64,000 bases of DNA, from positions 8,314 to 72,313 of the forward strand of contig JAEYAU010000186.1 in NCBI GenBank assembly GCA_023404705.1, in the 5' to 3' direction. The translations under genes were made by a program, and so were the position numbers. The stretch is from Pseudomonadota bacterium (lineage in GTDB: Bacteria > Pseudomonadota > Alphaproteobacteria > Rhizobiales > Xanthobacteraceae). Positions 41,801 through 48,577 of this stretch are shown piece after piece (position 1 is the first letter of the stretch; each line of letters opens with the position of its first letter). The notes beneath the pieces are model-generated. The model saw only the letters and a program-made list of their open reading frames with translations, did no database searches and had not been told where the DNA came from.

Positions 41801-44255
41801 CAGCGCCCAGGGGGCCGTGGTCGGCCTTCTCACGGCACTCGATCCGGATGCGAATGACACGGCCAGCTTCATTCTGCTGGACGACGCGGGCGGCCGCTTC
41901 GCCATCGATGGCGGCAATCTCACGGTCGCGGGCGCCCTCGATTACGAATCCGCGTCCTCTCACCAGATCACGGTGCAGGTCACGGATGCGGGCGGCCTGA
42001 CGCACGAGAAAACCTTCACGATCGCGGTCTCGAACCAGAACGAGGCGCCGACCTCCATCTCGCTCTCGGCGAACAGCGTCGTCGAAAACAGCGCGGCCGG
42101 CACACTGGTGGGCACCCTGTCCGCGCTCGATCCGGATGCGGGCGACAACACGACCTTCACGCTCGAGGACAGCGCAGGCGGCCTGTTCGCGATCAACGGC
42201 AACAATCTGGTCGTCGCCGGCGCGATCGACCACGAGGTCGCGACGCTGCACCAGGTCACGGTGCGCGCGACGGATGCCGGAGGACTGTTCAAGGAGCAGG
42301 TCTTCACGGTCGGCGTGTCCGATGTCACTGGCATCACGGTGACGGGCGATGCCAGCGCCAACAGCCTGGTCGGAACGCCGGAAGACGACGTCCTGCAGGG
42401 GCTCGGCGGCGACGATCAGCTGCAGGGTCTTGCGGGCAACGATCAGATCGACGGCGGCGACGGTCTCGATCGCGCGATCTACACCGATGCGACCGGCGGC
42501 CTCATCATCAACATGGTGAGCGGCACCGTGAATGGGGCGGCCGGATATGGCAACGACTTGCTGCAGTCCGTCGAGATGGTGCGCGGCTCGAACTTCGCCG
42601 ACAGCTATGGGGCGGGCGCCTTCGATGCGCTGAGTGCCAACGCGCCCAGCATCTCGTTCCAGAATGCGGACGGTCGCTTCAACGAGTTCGAGGGGATGGG
42701 TGGCGACGACACCATTATGGGCAATGGATCGACGCGCGTCTCCTACCTCAATGCAACAGCCGGTGTGACCGTGAACCTCGCGGGAACCGCCTTCAGCACC
42801 GCAGGCGGCGATGCGGCCTCGATCGGCGTCGACACCTTGTCGAACGTCAACGGGGTGCGCGGGTCCGTCTTTGCCGACGTGCTGATCGGCACCAACAATC
42901 AGTCCGGCGTGGAGAATTTCGAAGGCCGCGGCGGCGCCGACAACATCGCGGGCAACGGCGGGTTCGACCGGGCGGTCTATACCGTCGAGAGCAACGCGAT
43001 CACGGTCAATCTCGCGGCCGGCACCGTCACGGGCGGCGACGGAAACGACATACTGTCCTCAATCGAAGGCATTCGCGGCACGAGCCTTGCGGATAGCTTC
43101 GATGCCACGGGCTTCACGACCTCGAGCGCGAATGTCGGTAGCGCTGGAACGTTGCAGAACGGGGCTGCCTTCAACGAATTCGAAGGCATGGGCGGCAACG
43201 ACTCGATCATCGGCAACGGAAATACGCGGATCGCGTTCTACAATGCCACGGCGGGTGTCACGGTCGACATCGCGACCGGAACTGCATCGAGCGGCGATGG
43301 CTCGACAGGCAACGACACGTTCTCACTCGTCAATGCGATCGCGGGTTCCTACTTCAACGATTTCCTGTACGGCAGCAGCACCCTCGGCACCACTTCGGAA
43401 ATCTTCGACGGCCGCAATGGCAACGACACCATCGACGGCCGCGGCGGCTTCGACATAGCGGTCTACAACAACGACTCCTCGGTCACCGCGGGCATCACGG
43501 TCAACATGGCCGCGGCCGCGGGTAATGTCACGGGCGGTGCCGGCGTCGGGACAGACACGCTGATCGCGGTCGAGTCCGTCCGCGGCACGAACTTCGCCGA
43601 TACGTATGTCGCCACCGGGTTCACGGGTGCGAGCACCGACACGGGTCTCGCAGCGAGTTTCAACGAGTTCGAAGGGATGGGCGGCAACGACTCGATCACA
43701 GGCAACGGCAATACCCGCATCAGCTTCGTGAGTGCGAGCGGCGGCGTGACAGTGGATCTCGCGGCCGGCACCGCGAGCGGCAACACGTCGGTCGGCAGCG
43801 ACACCTTCACCTTGGTCAACCGCGTTCGCGGCTCGCAGAGCAACGACACCATCCTGGGCAATGGGGGCAACAATGTTCTCGAAGGTCAAAACGGGGCCGA
43901 TACCCTGACGGGCCGGGGCGGTGCCGATACGCTGACGGGCGGTGGTGGCAACGACACATTCGTGTTCACGGCCGTCAGCGACAGCGCGGTCGGATCCTCG
44001 GACACGATCACGGACTACGAGGTCGGCATCGACGTGCTGAGGCTCACGGCGATCGATGCGAACACCGCGACGGGCGGCGACGATGCCTTCTTCTATGGCG
44101 GGCAGTCGGCCACGGTGCTCGCGAACAGCGTCACCTGGACCCAGAGCGGCGGAAACACGATCGTCAGCGCGGACGTGAACGGCGATGCCGTGGCGGACCT
44201 CACCTTTACGCTGACCGGCCCGAAGACACTCACGGCAAGCGACTTCCTGCTCTAA
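35811..44255 (+). CDS. Giant RTX / cadherin-like type I secreted adhesin, 2814 aa
   Basis: Predicted calcium-binding surface or secreted adhesin. There is no N-terminal signal peptide. Domains in order: RTX nonapeptides (about 20-110, GGSGNDTIDGG type); five cadherin-like units of about 96 aa (200-677, each starting P-T-D-I-x-L ... E-N and with V-T-N-V-N-E); an Ala/Thr-rich module with the calcium-loop-like FADTSGDGIWQEGE (680-985); a second RTX block with EFEGMGGNDTI modules (990-1595); six more cadherin-like units (1598-2170); a third RTX block (2177-2727); and a type I secretion C-terminus ending LTASDFLL. ATG 35811 follows GGGGGAA. No dedicated type I exporter lies beside it. Confidence 0.9.
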   Translation: MALVIGSNGNNLLNGTNSGDIILAGGGNDTVNGGGGSDIIDGGTGNDILNGGAGDDLIDGGSGNDTIDGGTGNDILDGGDGNDTINGGAGTDLLLGGSGNDTLNAGSGSDIINAGSGNDVVIHVGSENVGTLNVYDGGQGRDTLRLVVSASLAQSAAFQAELASFRAQLAHGVATFASLGIIATSFESVEIVTESGGNSAPTDIALSNGSVAENSSAGTVVGQLSATDPNAGDTHTFTIVGGRSDLFEVAGTSLRVKAGASLDFETATSLQVIVRATDAGGLTYDETLTISVTNVNETPTDIALAGQTVQENAAAGTLVGTLSATDPDAAGASNFTLVDNAGGRFAIVGNQLVVAGPIDYEGATSHQVKVRVTDAGGLSYEETFTIGVTNVNEAPIDIALSSASVQENATAGTVVGTLSATDPDAAGASNFTLVDNAGGRFAIVGNQLVVAGALDYEGATSHQVKVRVTDAGGLSYEETFAIGVTNVNEKPTDITFTGTSVSENAAAGTVVGTLGGSDPDVGDTLTFSLMDDAGGRFALDGNTIVVNGALDRETFSSHQVSVRVTDADNLTHDETFTIGVSNVNEAPTLIDLTPAPVQENAEGVEIGTVTAIDPDAGDTLTLTVDDDRFEIVGGKLKLKADASLDFDVEPQVIVKITATDAGGLSTHQSFTITVEGGAEGFSIDGYIAGATVFADTSGDGIWQEGEAKTVTDENGFFTLFGGTGPLVMVGGTDISTNLAFEGVMRAPAGSTVVSPLTTLVVAIAEADEDLTIEEANAQVLLGLGLPSGIDLATFDPVAATLSSDASVQSQGQAAMAAAIQVQNTIVQAASLLEGAGADFTAAATAVVTQLATQISQVEPPAQAGDPVATVNLNDTSVISAVITTAATSAGADPQKVTETAAGAASVITASNTIVSDAAASSSGTSLLTTLAQVSVVAQVDAAAALNSVGTAGTASAASDAQTNFTVATVSSTMTTVTVGDVVGANTPLTLVGTSGADTLQGFAANDTLSGLGGNDMLIGGDGNDVLDGGDGIDRAGYAQAAGAVTINMAAGTASGAGVGADTLNAIEMVRGSNFGDSYDATGFGPTSSNQPSIFFQNVDGRFNEFEGMGGNDTIIGNGATRISYLSATAGVTVNLTTGQASGDQSVGTDTFSFVSAVRGSNFVDTLLGSNNAAGAENFEGRGGDDIIDGGGGFDRAVYSFETSGITVDLATGVVSGGGGNDTLDSIEGVRGTEFADSFTASGFTLSSGNAGSSGANATGAAFNEFEGMGGNDTITGNGNTRLAFYGASGAVTVDIAAGTATGDASVGTDTFTGVSAIAGSFFNDILRGSNTVGTISEVFDGRGGNDLIDGRGGFDQVVYNNDSSITSGITVNMAAGTVTGAGVGTDTLVAVEAVRGTNFADTYVAAGFAGASTDTGLTATFNDFEGLGGDDVITGNGDTRLNFSSASSGVTVDLVAGTASGNASVGNDTFTGVNRVRGSNNNDTIRGDSANNVLEGQAGNDTLEGRGGNDILTGGIGGDTFVVGSGADSITDFNRVQGDKIDLRGVPGIFNLAQVQAIAFPSGGSHTFVNFGNGNTLFLSNVTTASLLASDFIFAPNTTPTDIVLSGNSIAENSFPGAFIGNLSAVDPDAGDSAAFSLIDSAGGLFRIDGNALVVNGALDYESGTSYQITVRATDSVGHSYDETFTVNVTNQNESPWLISLSDGSVPENAAVGAVVGTLTASDPDVGDSATFELLNSAGGLFAIDGTNLVVNGTLDVNTASSHQVVVRVTDAGGLTHDETFTIFVTNANDAPTDILISSNSVAENAVAGTEVGLLSALDPDFGDLANFTLLDDAGGRFDLNGATLVVAGALDYEAASSHQITVRVTDAANNTYDEIITIAVTNQNEAPSDIALAGGTVIENSTAGTVVGTLSAIDPDAGDSVTYELLDSAGGLFALSGTSITVAGALDYEAASSHQITVRATDAGGLSHEESFTITVGNQNEAPSDISLSATTIAENSAQGAVVGLLTALDPDANDTASFILLDDAGGRFAIDGGNLTVAGALDYESASSHQITVQVTDAGGLTHEKTFTIAVSNQNEAPTSISLSANSVVENSAAGTLVGTLSALDPDAGDNTTFTLEDSAGGLFAINGNNLVVAGAIDHEVATLHQVTVRATDAGGLFKEQVFTVGVSDVTGITVTGDASANSLVGTPEDDVLQGLGGDDQLQGLAGNDQIDGGDGLDRAIYTDATGGLIINMVSGTVNGAAGYGNDLLQSVEMVRGSNFADSYGAGAFDALSANAPSISFQNADGRFNEFEGMGGDDTIMGNGSTRVSYLNATAGVTVNLAGTAFSTAGGDAASIGVDTLSNVNGVRGSVFADVLIGTNNQSGVENFEGRGGADNIAGNGGFDRAVYTVESNAITVNLAAGTVTGGDGNDILSSIEGIRGTSLADSFDATGFTTSSANVGSAGTLQNGAAFNEFEGMGGNDSIIGNGNTRIAFYNATAGVTVDIATGTASSGDGSTGNDTFSLVNAIAGSYFNDFLYGSSTLGTTSEIFDGRNGNDTIDGRGGFDIAVYNNDSSVTAGITVNMAAAAGNVTGGAGVGTDTLIAVESVRGTNFADTYVATGFTGASTDTGLAASFNEFEGMGGNDSITGNGNTRISFVSASGGVTVDLAAGTASGNTSVGSDTFTLVNRVRGSQSNDTILGNGGNNVLEGQNGADTLTGRGGADTLTGGGGNDTFVFTAVSDSAVGSSDTITDYEVGIDVLRLTAIDANTATGGDDAFFYGGQSATVLANSVTWTQSGGNTIVSADVNGDAVADLTFTLTGPKTLTASDFLL
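36764..37277 (+). repeat. Near-identical 288-bp tandem duplication inside the adhesin gene
   Basis: The cadherin-like units at about 36764-36989 and 37052-37277 differ at only a few bases; long stretches of 50 nt or more are the same. The protein units (96 aa) match except at a handful of positions. Indicates a recent unequal duplication of one adhesin repeat. Confidence 0.85.
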
Positions 44256-44263
44256 CGCTCGAT

Positions 44264-44292
44264 GCGGCAGCCTGCATGAGGAGGGCTGCCGC
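44264..44292 (+). terminator. Hairpin after the RTX adhesin gene
   Basis: GCGGCAGCC / GGCTGCCGC, perfect 9-bp stem with an 11-nt loop, starting 9 nt after the stop codon. No T-run. Confidence 0.55.
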
Positions 44293-44349
44293 GCCACTTG
44301 CGTATCTCGGCGCGCGGGAACTTCGTCACGCGCATCGCATTCGTTAAGG

Positions 44350-45294
44350 ATGACCGATCGAACGAACCGCAATTCCGCCGCGCGACGCGATCCCGATCTT
44401 CTCGACGTCATCATCGTGGGTGGCGGCCCCGCCGGCTTGAGCGCGGCGCTGATCCTCGGCCGCGCCCGAAGGCGCGTCGTGCTCTACGACGCGAACGAGC
44501 CGCGCAACGCGCGCTCGGAGAGACTGAGCGGCTTTCTCTCGCGCGACGGCCTGCCGCCGCTGGAGCTGCGCCGCATCGCGCGCGAGCAACTCGCACAATA
44601 CGACAGCGTCGTGCTGCGTGACGGTCGCGTGGCACAGGCGGAATGCCGCGAGGACGGATTCGAGATCGTACTCGAGGACGGCACACGCGAACGCTGCCGC
44701 AAGCTCATCCTGGCGACCGGCATCGTCGACGAGCTTCCCGCGATCGACGGTATCGACGCGTTCTACGGCACGTCGGTCTGGCACTGTCCTTATTGCGACG
44801 GCTGGGAGCATCGAGACCAGCCGATCGCGGTGCTCGGCAAGGGCAAGTCCGCCGAGACGCAGGCGCTCAAGCTCACGAATTGGACGCGAGACCTCGTGAT
44901 CTGCAGCAACGGCCCCGCGGAGCTGACACGGAGCCAGCTGCGTCGGCTCAAGCGCATGCGCATCGCGGTGCGCGAGGAGCCGATCGCGCGGCTCGAAGGC
45001 GAGGACGGCCGGCTGCGCGCCATCCGCTTCGCCTCGGGCGAGACGCTTGCGCGCCAGGGGGCGTTCTTTCCGCCGGCCGAGCGGCAGCGCTGCGATCTCG
45101 CAGTGAAGCTCGGCTGCCGGCTTACACCGAAGGGCGTGGTGCATACCGGCGCCTACGAGAAGACCGGCGTTCCGGGCCTCTATGTAGCGGGCGACGCCAC
45201 GCGTCTGGTGCATCTCGCGATCGTCGCCGCGGCCGAAGGCACCATGGCGGGCTACGCGGTCAATACGGAGCTCACCAAGGAAGACGTCGCCTGA
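44350..45294 (+). CDS. Thioredoxin-reductase-like NAD(P)/FAD oxidoreductase
   Basis: 314-aa flavoprotein of the TrxB fold: FAD motif DVIIVGGGPAGLSAALILGR, redox-active CPYC in WHCPYCDGWEHRD, nucleotide-binding AVLGKGKSAETQALKL (an imperfect GxGxxA loop: G-K-G-K-S-A), and FAD-binding GLYVAGDATRLVHLAIVAAA. These short TrxB-like enzymes may reduce a small disulfide partner rather than thioredoxin itself. The AAGGA is directly next to the ATG, which leaves no normal spacer; no better in-frame start exists, so translation may be weak or leaderless. Confidence 0.85.
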   Translation: MTDRTNRNSAARRDPDLLDVIIVGGGPAGLSAALILGRARRRVVLYDANEPRNARSERLSGFLSRDGLPPLELRRIAREQLAQYDSVVLRDGRVAQAECREDGFEIVLEDGTRERCRKLILATGIVDELPAIDGIDAFYGTSVWHCPYCDGWEHRDQPIAVLGKGKSAETQALKLTNWTRDLVICSNGPAELTRSQLRRLKRMRIAVREEPIARLEGEDGRLRAIRFASGETLARQGAFFPPAERQRCDLAVKLGCRLTPKGVVHTGAYEKTGVPGLYVAGDATRLVHLAIVAAAEGTMAGYAVNTELTKEDVA

Positions 45295-45312
45295 CCTGCG
45301 CGGCGTAGCGGC

Positions 45313-45516
45313 TCATGCGCCGCCGATCGCGTGCATGATCTTTCCGCTGCCACCGCAATTGGGGCACGGCGCGCCGTCGACGCGGCCCTTGCCGCGGCAC
45401 TCGGGGCACACGTCCTCGCCGGTTCCCGGCGTTCCGGGCGCGGCCTCGTCGCCCGGATTAAGCCGCATCTTCGGATCGTTCTCGTTCGCGGGCCGGCGTT
45501 GCGTCTGTCTCGTCAC
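45313..45516 (-). CDS. Small zinc-ribbon protein (DnaJ Cys-motif type), 67 aa
   Basis: The C-terminal half carries two C-x2-C-x-G-x-G units, CPECRGKGRV and CPNCGGSGK, as in the zinc domain of DnaJ, so it should bind one zinc. The N-terminal half (TRQTQRRPANENDPKMRL) is basic and unstructured. The start is GTG 45516 because AGGAGG lies 5 nt upstream (45522-45527); the ATG at 45567 has no such site. Partner and function are unknown. It lies between the TrxR-like gene and the glycosyltransferase pair. Confidence 0.8.
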   Translation of the reverse strand: MTRQTQRRPANENDPKMRLNPGDEAAPGTPGTGEDVCPECRGKGRVDGAPCPNCGGSGKIMHAIGGA

Positions 45517-45580
45517 GCGGGCCTCCTGTGCTCGTGGGTCCCGAGGGTCAACGCGCGAGGCAGGCATGTGTTGCGAGCCC

Positions 45581-46723
45581 TCAGGGGCGCGCCTCCGCGG
45601 CCTTTGGCGTGAAGGCGCGGAAACCGGGTTCCACCGCCAACATGCGAGCGTAGAGCTTGCAGTAGTCGTCCGCCATGGCGTCGAGCGTGTAGCGGAGTGC
45701 GCGGCGCCGGGCGGAGCGCTGCATGCGCCCGCGCAGCTTCGGTTCGCGACAGAGCCGGTTGATGGCGGTGCTGAACGCGCTCTGGTCGCGCGGATCGACG
45801 AACAGCGCGGCGCCGCGCCAGAGCTCACGAAAGGTCGGGATGTCTGCGAGCACCAGCGCACAGCCGGCCGCCGCGGCTTCGAGCACGGTGAGGCCGAAGG
45901 GCTCATACACGGCCGGTGCCGCAAACACGGCGGCGCGTTCCATCAGCGCCAGCAGCTCCGGCCGGCTCAGCTCACCGAGCGCCTGCACGGGGCAGCAGTC
46001 GGTACGGATGCGGCCGTTGGAGTCGGGTGCTTCGAGCGAGCCCGCCACGCGCACCGGCCAGTCGAGATCGCGCGCGATGGTGAGCAGCGCTGCGGCGTTC
46101 TTGGCTTCGTCCCAGAGCCGGCCCGCGACCAGGATAAACGGATCCTTCGTGGCCGGCGTGGGGAAGTCGTCGATGCCGTTCCAGATCACGCGGCCGCGCG
46201 TCGGCGGCGCGTACAGCATCTCGACCGAGTCGCGGAACGCCACGCTGGGCGCGGCCCAGCAGTCGGCCGCGACGAGGCCGAGGCCCACATTAGCGATGTA
46301 TTCCTGCCAGCGCGGCTCCGTCGGCTCGCTGCTGCGGCAGGCGTGCCACCAGGAGCGCACGCAGGAATGCGCCATCACGAGCACCGGCGAAGCCCACCGC
46401 GCGCAGGCCTCGCGATAGCTGTTGAGATGCACCAGGTCGGGCTTGATGCGCCGCTCGAGTGCGCTCAGCGTGCCGCGGCCGCGGGCGAAATCCTTGCCCT
46501 CGGGATCCATCCATTCGAGCGCGAGATCCGTGCTCATGACTGCGACGTCTGTTCCACGCAGCGCCTCGAGCTGCTCGCCGCGCGGCGAGGGGCCGAGAGT
46601 CACCAGCGTGACATGGGTTCCCCGGCGGCTGAGCTCGCGCGCCAGCGCCGCGGCGTAGACCCAGACTCCGCCGACCGCGTCCGTGGTCATGAGGACGCGT
46701 AGTCCCCGCAGCGATGGCGTCAT
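45581..46723 (-). CDS. Glycosyltransferase family 4
   Basis: 380-aa GT-B glycosyltransferase. The N-terminal acceptor lobe begins GLRVLMTTDAVGGVWVYAAA with the GG loop. The C-terminal nucleotide-sugar lobe has ILVAGRLWDEAKN and the E-x7-E motif in YEPFGLTVLEAAAAG. No membrane helix; cytoplasmic, probably peripheral. The sugar is unknown. ATG 46723 overlaps the epimerase stop by ATGA and has CAGGAGG upstream, so the two are translationally coupled and likely add a sugar made by the epimerase, for a surface polysaccharide or a glycosylated product. Confidence 0.9.
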   Translation of the reverse strand: MTPSLRGLRVLMTTDAVGGVWVYAAALARELSRRGTHVTLVTLGPSPRGEQLEALRGTDVAVMSTDLALEWMDPEGKDFARGRGTLSALERRIKPDLVHLNSYREACARWASPVLVMAHSCVRSWWHACRSSEPTEPRWQEYIANVGLGLVAADCWAAPSVAFRDSVEMLYAPPTRGRVIWNGIDDFPTPATKDPFILVAGRLWDEAKNAAALLTIARDLDWPVRVAGSLEAPDSNGRIRTDCCPVQALGELSRPELLALMERAAVFAAPAVYEPFGLTVLEAAAAGCALVLADIPTFRELWRGAALFVDPRDQSAFSTAINRLCREPKLRGRMQRSARRRALRYTLDAMADDYCKLYARMLAVEPGFRAFTPKAAEARP

Positions 46724-47817
46724 GCGCGCGCCTCCTGAAACACCGCGGGCGGGGTTGCCGAATGGGCGAAGCGCGCGTCGAGCCAGTCGTCGAGGGCGCG
46801 CAGGCCCTCGCGCAGCCCGACCTGCGGCGTCCAGTCGAGGGCCTTCGCGATGGCGCGGATATCGGAGACGTACCAGGGCTGGTCGCCGGGTCGCCAAGTG
46901 TCGAAGTTGAGATCGGTCCTCGTGCCACGCAGCTCGGTGATGATCGCGATCATCTCGCGCAGGCTCACGGTGTTCTGCGGCCCACCGCCGAGGTTGAAGA
47001 CGCATCCGCTCACCTGGTCGATATTGTCCAGCGCGCGCAACCAGGCCGTCACCGCATCCTCGACGAAAAGCGCGTCACGCACCTGATACCCGTCGCCGTA
47101 GATCGTGATCGGCTCGTGGCGGATGACGCGCCGCAGGACATGCGCGATCCACCCTTGATCCTCGGTGCCGAACTGGCGCGGCCCGTAGATGCTGCTCATG
47201 CGCATCACCACGGTGCGAAGCCCGAACACCCGGGCATAGTCACGCACGTATTGATCTGCGGCGCCTTTGGAGCAGCCATAGGGGCTTTGAAAGTCGATCG
47301 GCATCGCCTCGGAGACACCGTTGGCAAGGCGCGTGTCCGAGGGCTCGTAGCGGTCGTCGCGCCGCATGACCGCAGCATCGCCGAGCAGCGTGCCGTAGAC
47401 CTTGCTGGTGGAGGCGAAGATCACGGGCGCGCGAGGATTGGTCTGGCGCACGGCCTCGAGCACGTTGAGCGTGCCGCGCGTATTGATCTCGAAGTCCTCG
47501 ATGGGCCGCTCCAGACTGGTGGTGACGGCAGTCTGCGCCGCCAGGTGCAGCACCGCGGCGCATTCTGAAACGAGCGCGCGCACCGCCTCGTCGTCGCGAA
47601 TGTCGATGCGCTCGACCGCGACGCGCTCGCCGTGCCGCTCTCTGAGCCAGTCGGCGTTCTCCGGCGCGCCCGGACGCGTCATGCTGTCCAGTGCGATGAC
47701 GCTCTGCCCGCGCGCCACCAGCGCGTCGGCAAGATTGCATCCGAGGAATCCGCACCCACCCGTAACCAGCACCGGGCGCGCGACCTGGCGGAGCTTGGCT
47801 TGCGTGACGACGCTCAT
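46720..47817 (-). CDS. NAD-dependent sugar-nucleotide epimerase/dehydratase
   Basis: 365-aa extended short-chain dehydrogenase: VLVTGGCGFLGCNLADALVA binds NAD, catalytic Tyr-Lys in SPYGCSKGAADQYV, and substrate-binding IYGPRQFGTEDQGWIAHVLR. The pattern resembles CDP-paratose/UDP-glucose 4-epimerases (CDP-tyvelose epimerase type), but the substrate cannot be fixed. ATG 47817 is taken because the Rossmann motif follows closely; the longer start at 47859 adds a basic stretch without a ribosome site. First gene of the pair with the glycosyltransferase. Confidence 0.88.
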   Translation of the reverse strand: MSVVTQAKLRQVARPVLVTGGCGFLGCNLADALVARGQSVIALDSMTRPGAPENADWLRERHGERVAVERIDIRDDEAVRALVSECAAVLHLAAQTAVTTSLERPIEDFEINTRGTLNVLEAVRQTNPRAPVIFASTSKVYGTLLGDAAVMRRDDRYEPSDTRLANGVSEAMPIDFQSPYGCSKGAADQYVRDYARVFGLRTVVMRMSSIYGPRQFGTEDQGWIAHVLRRVIRHEPITIYGDGYQVRDALFVEDAVTAWLRALDNIDQVSGCVFNLGGGPQNTVSLREMIAIITELRGTRTDLNFDTWRPGDQPWYVSDIRAIAKALDWTPQVGLREGLRALDDWLDARFAHSATPPAVFQEARA

Positions 47818-48577
47818 GCCACCGGCCCTCGCGGTTCTGGTATCGCGCGATTGTCGCATGTCCGAGGAGACAGGTTGCGGAGCCCGATGCCACAGGCGAG
47901 CCGCACATCTGCCCCGTGAGGGCCGATTGAAGCGGCTCCCCGGGAGATCCTGACATGCAAGGGCATTGCGTGTCCCGCGTCCGACGCTCAGAGTCGAACG
48001 CCGTGTAGATGGCTTTGTTCCTGGCTTTTAACCAACCGAACGGATCGAGGCTGAGCCCGGAGTCTGATTGATGATGCTTAGGCAGGCGCCCTCGGTATTG
48101 GAGGGCGCTCCATCGAATGACTCAGCGCGGCCCTATTACCCGCGATGGAACCGGCACCAGCGAGATGGCCCTGGGGTGCGCGTCCGCTGATGTCACGCAT
48201 TGCCTTGTGTGCGACCGCCACCGCCTCGCGGTGACGCGGGCGAGTTAACGGCTGTTGACCACGTTTTCTCATGATCGCTTAACCATGCGCGTGGCGGTGG
48301 TTCCGACGCCTTGCCACGCATGCGCCGGCCCCGCCCCTTTGCGCTACGCTACGTTCGGTTGTGCGGCATGGGCATACGACCGCAGAAACCCAATAAATTC
48401 ACCGGTCCTCGGTTGTACGGAATGGGGGCAAACGGGCAGCAAGGATCGATCGGCGCGATGTCCGCTGTTTCGCCGAATTCCCCAAATTATCCGGCCAATT
48501 AGCCCCCGGCGCTGAAGAAAATCTTCATACACGGCTGGTACTTTCCCAGCCTAAAGCCAGTCATCCGTGCGTAACCG
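47818..48577. other. 760-bp intergenic region
   Basis: No confident gene. It contains an 8-bp hairpin GGCGCCCT... at 48085-48109 (loop GGTATTG), a half-good CtrA-like TTAA-N7-TGAC at 48245-48259, an A/T-richer part from 48380 to 48570, and the small reading frame described at 48368. Promoters for the epimerase (minus) and the GGDEF/EAL gene (plus) must lie here. Confidence 0.5.
48368..48502 (+). CDS. Candidate small protein, 44 aa (uncertain)
   Basis: Reading frame MGIRPQKPNKFTGPRLYGMG followed by A-N-G-Q-Q-G-S-I-G-A-M-S-A-V-S-P and an Asn/Pro-rich end. Its composition (few Arg, many Gly, Asn, Pro, Ser) is unlike chance frames in this GC-rich DNA, which are full of Arg and Ala. No ribosome-binding site is seen before ATG 48368, so it may be fortuitous. 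Confidence 0.25.
   Translation: MGIRPQKPNKFTGPRLYGMGANGQQGSIGAMSAVSPNSPNYPAN

Noticed and set aside
36410..42320. CRISPR-like regular repeats
   Set aside because: The regular ~288-bp period is coding cadherin-like units in one open frame; no short repeat-spacer array is present anywhere in the window.
44317..44345. GGAAC ... CGTT before the thioredoxin-reductase-like gene as an EcfG promoter
   Set aside because: The spacer is 20 nt instead of 16-17 and the start would fall on the coding start.
48245..48259. CtrA box in the gap before the second GGDEF/EAL gene
   Set aside because: Second half is TGAC instead of TTAAC and it lies over 300 bp from the gene.
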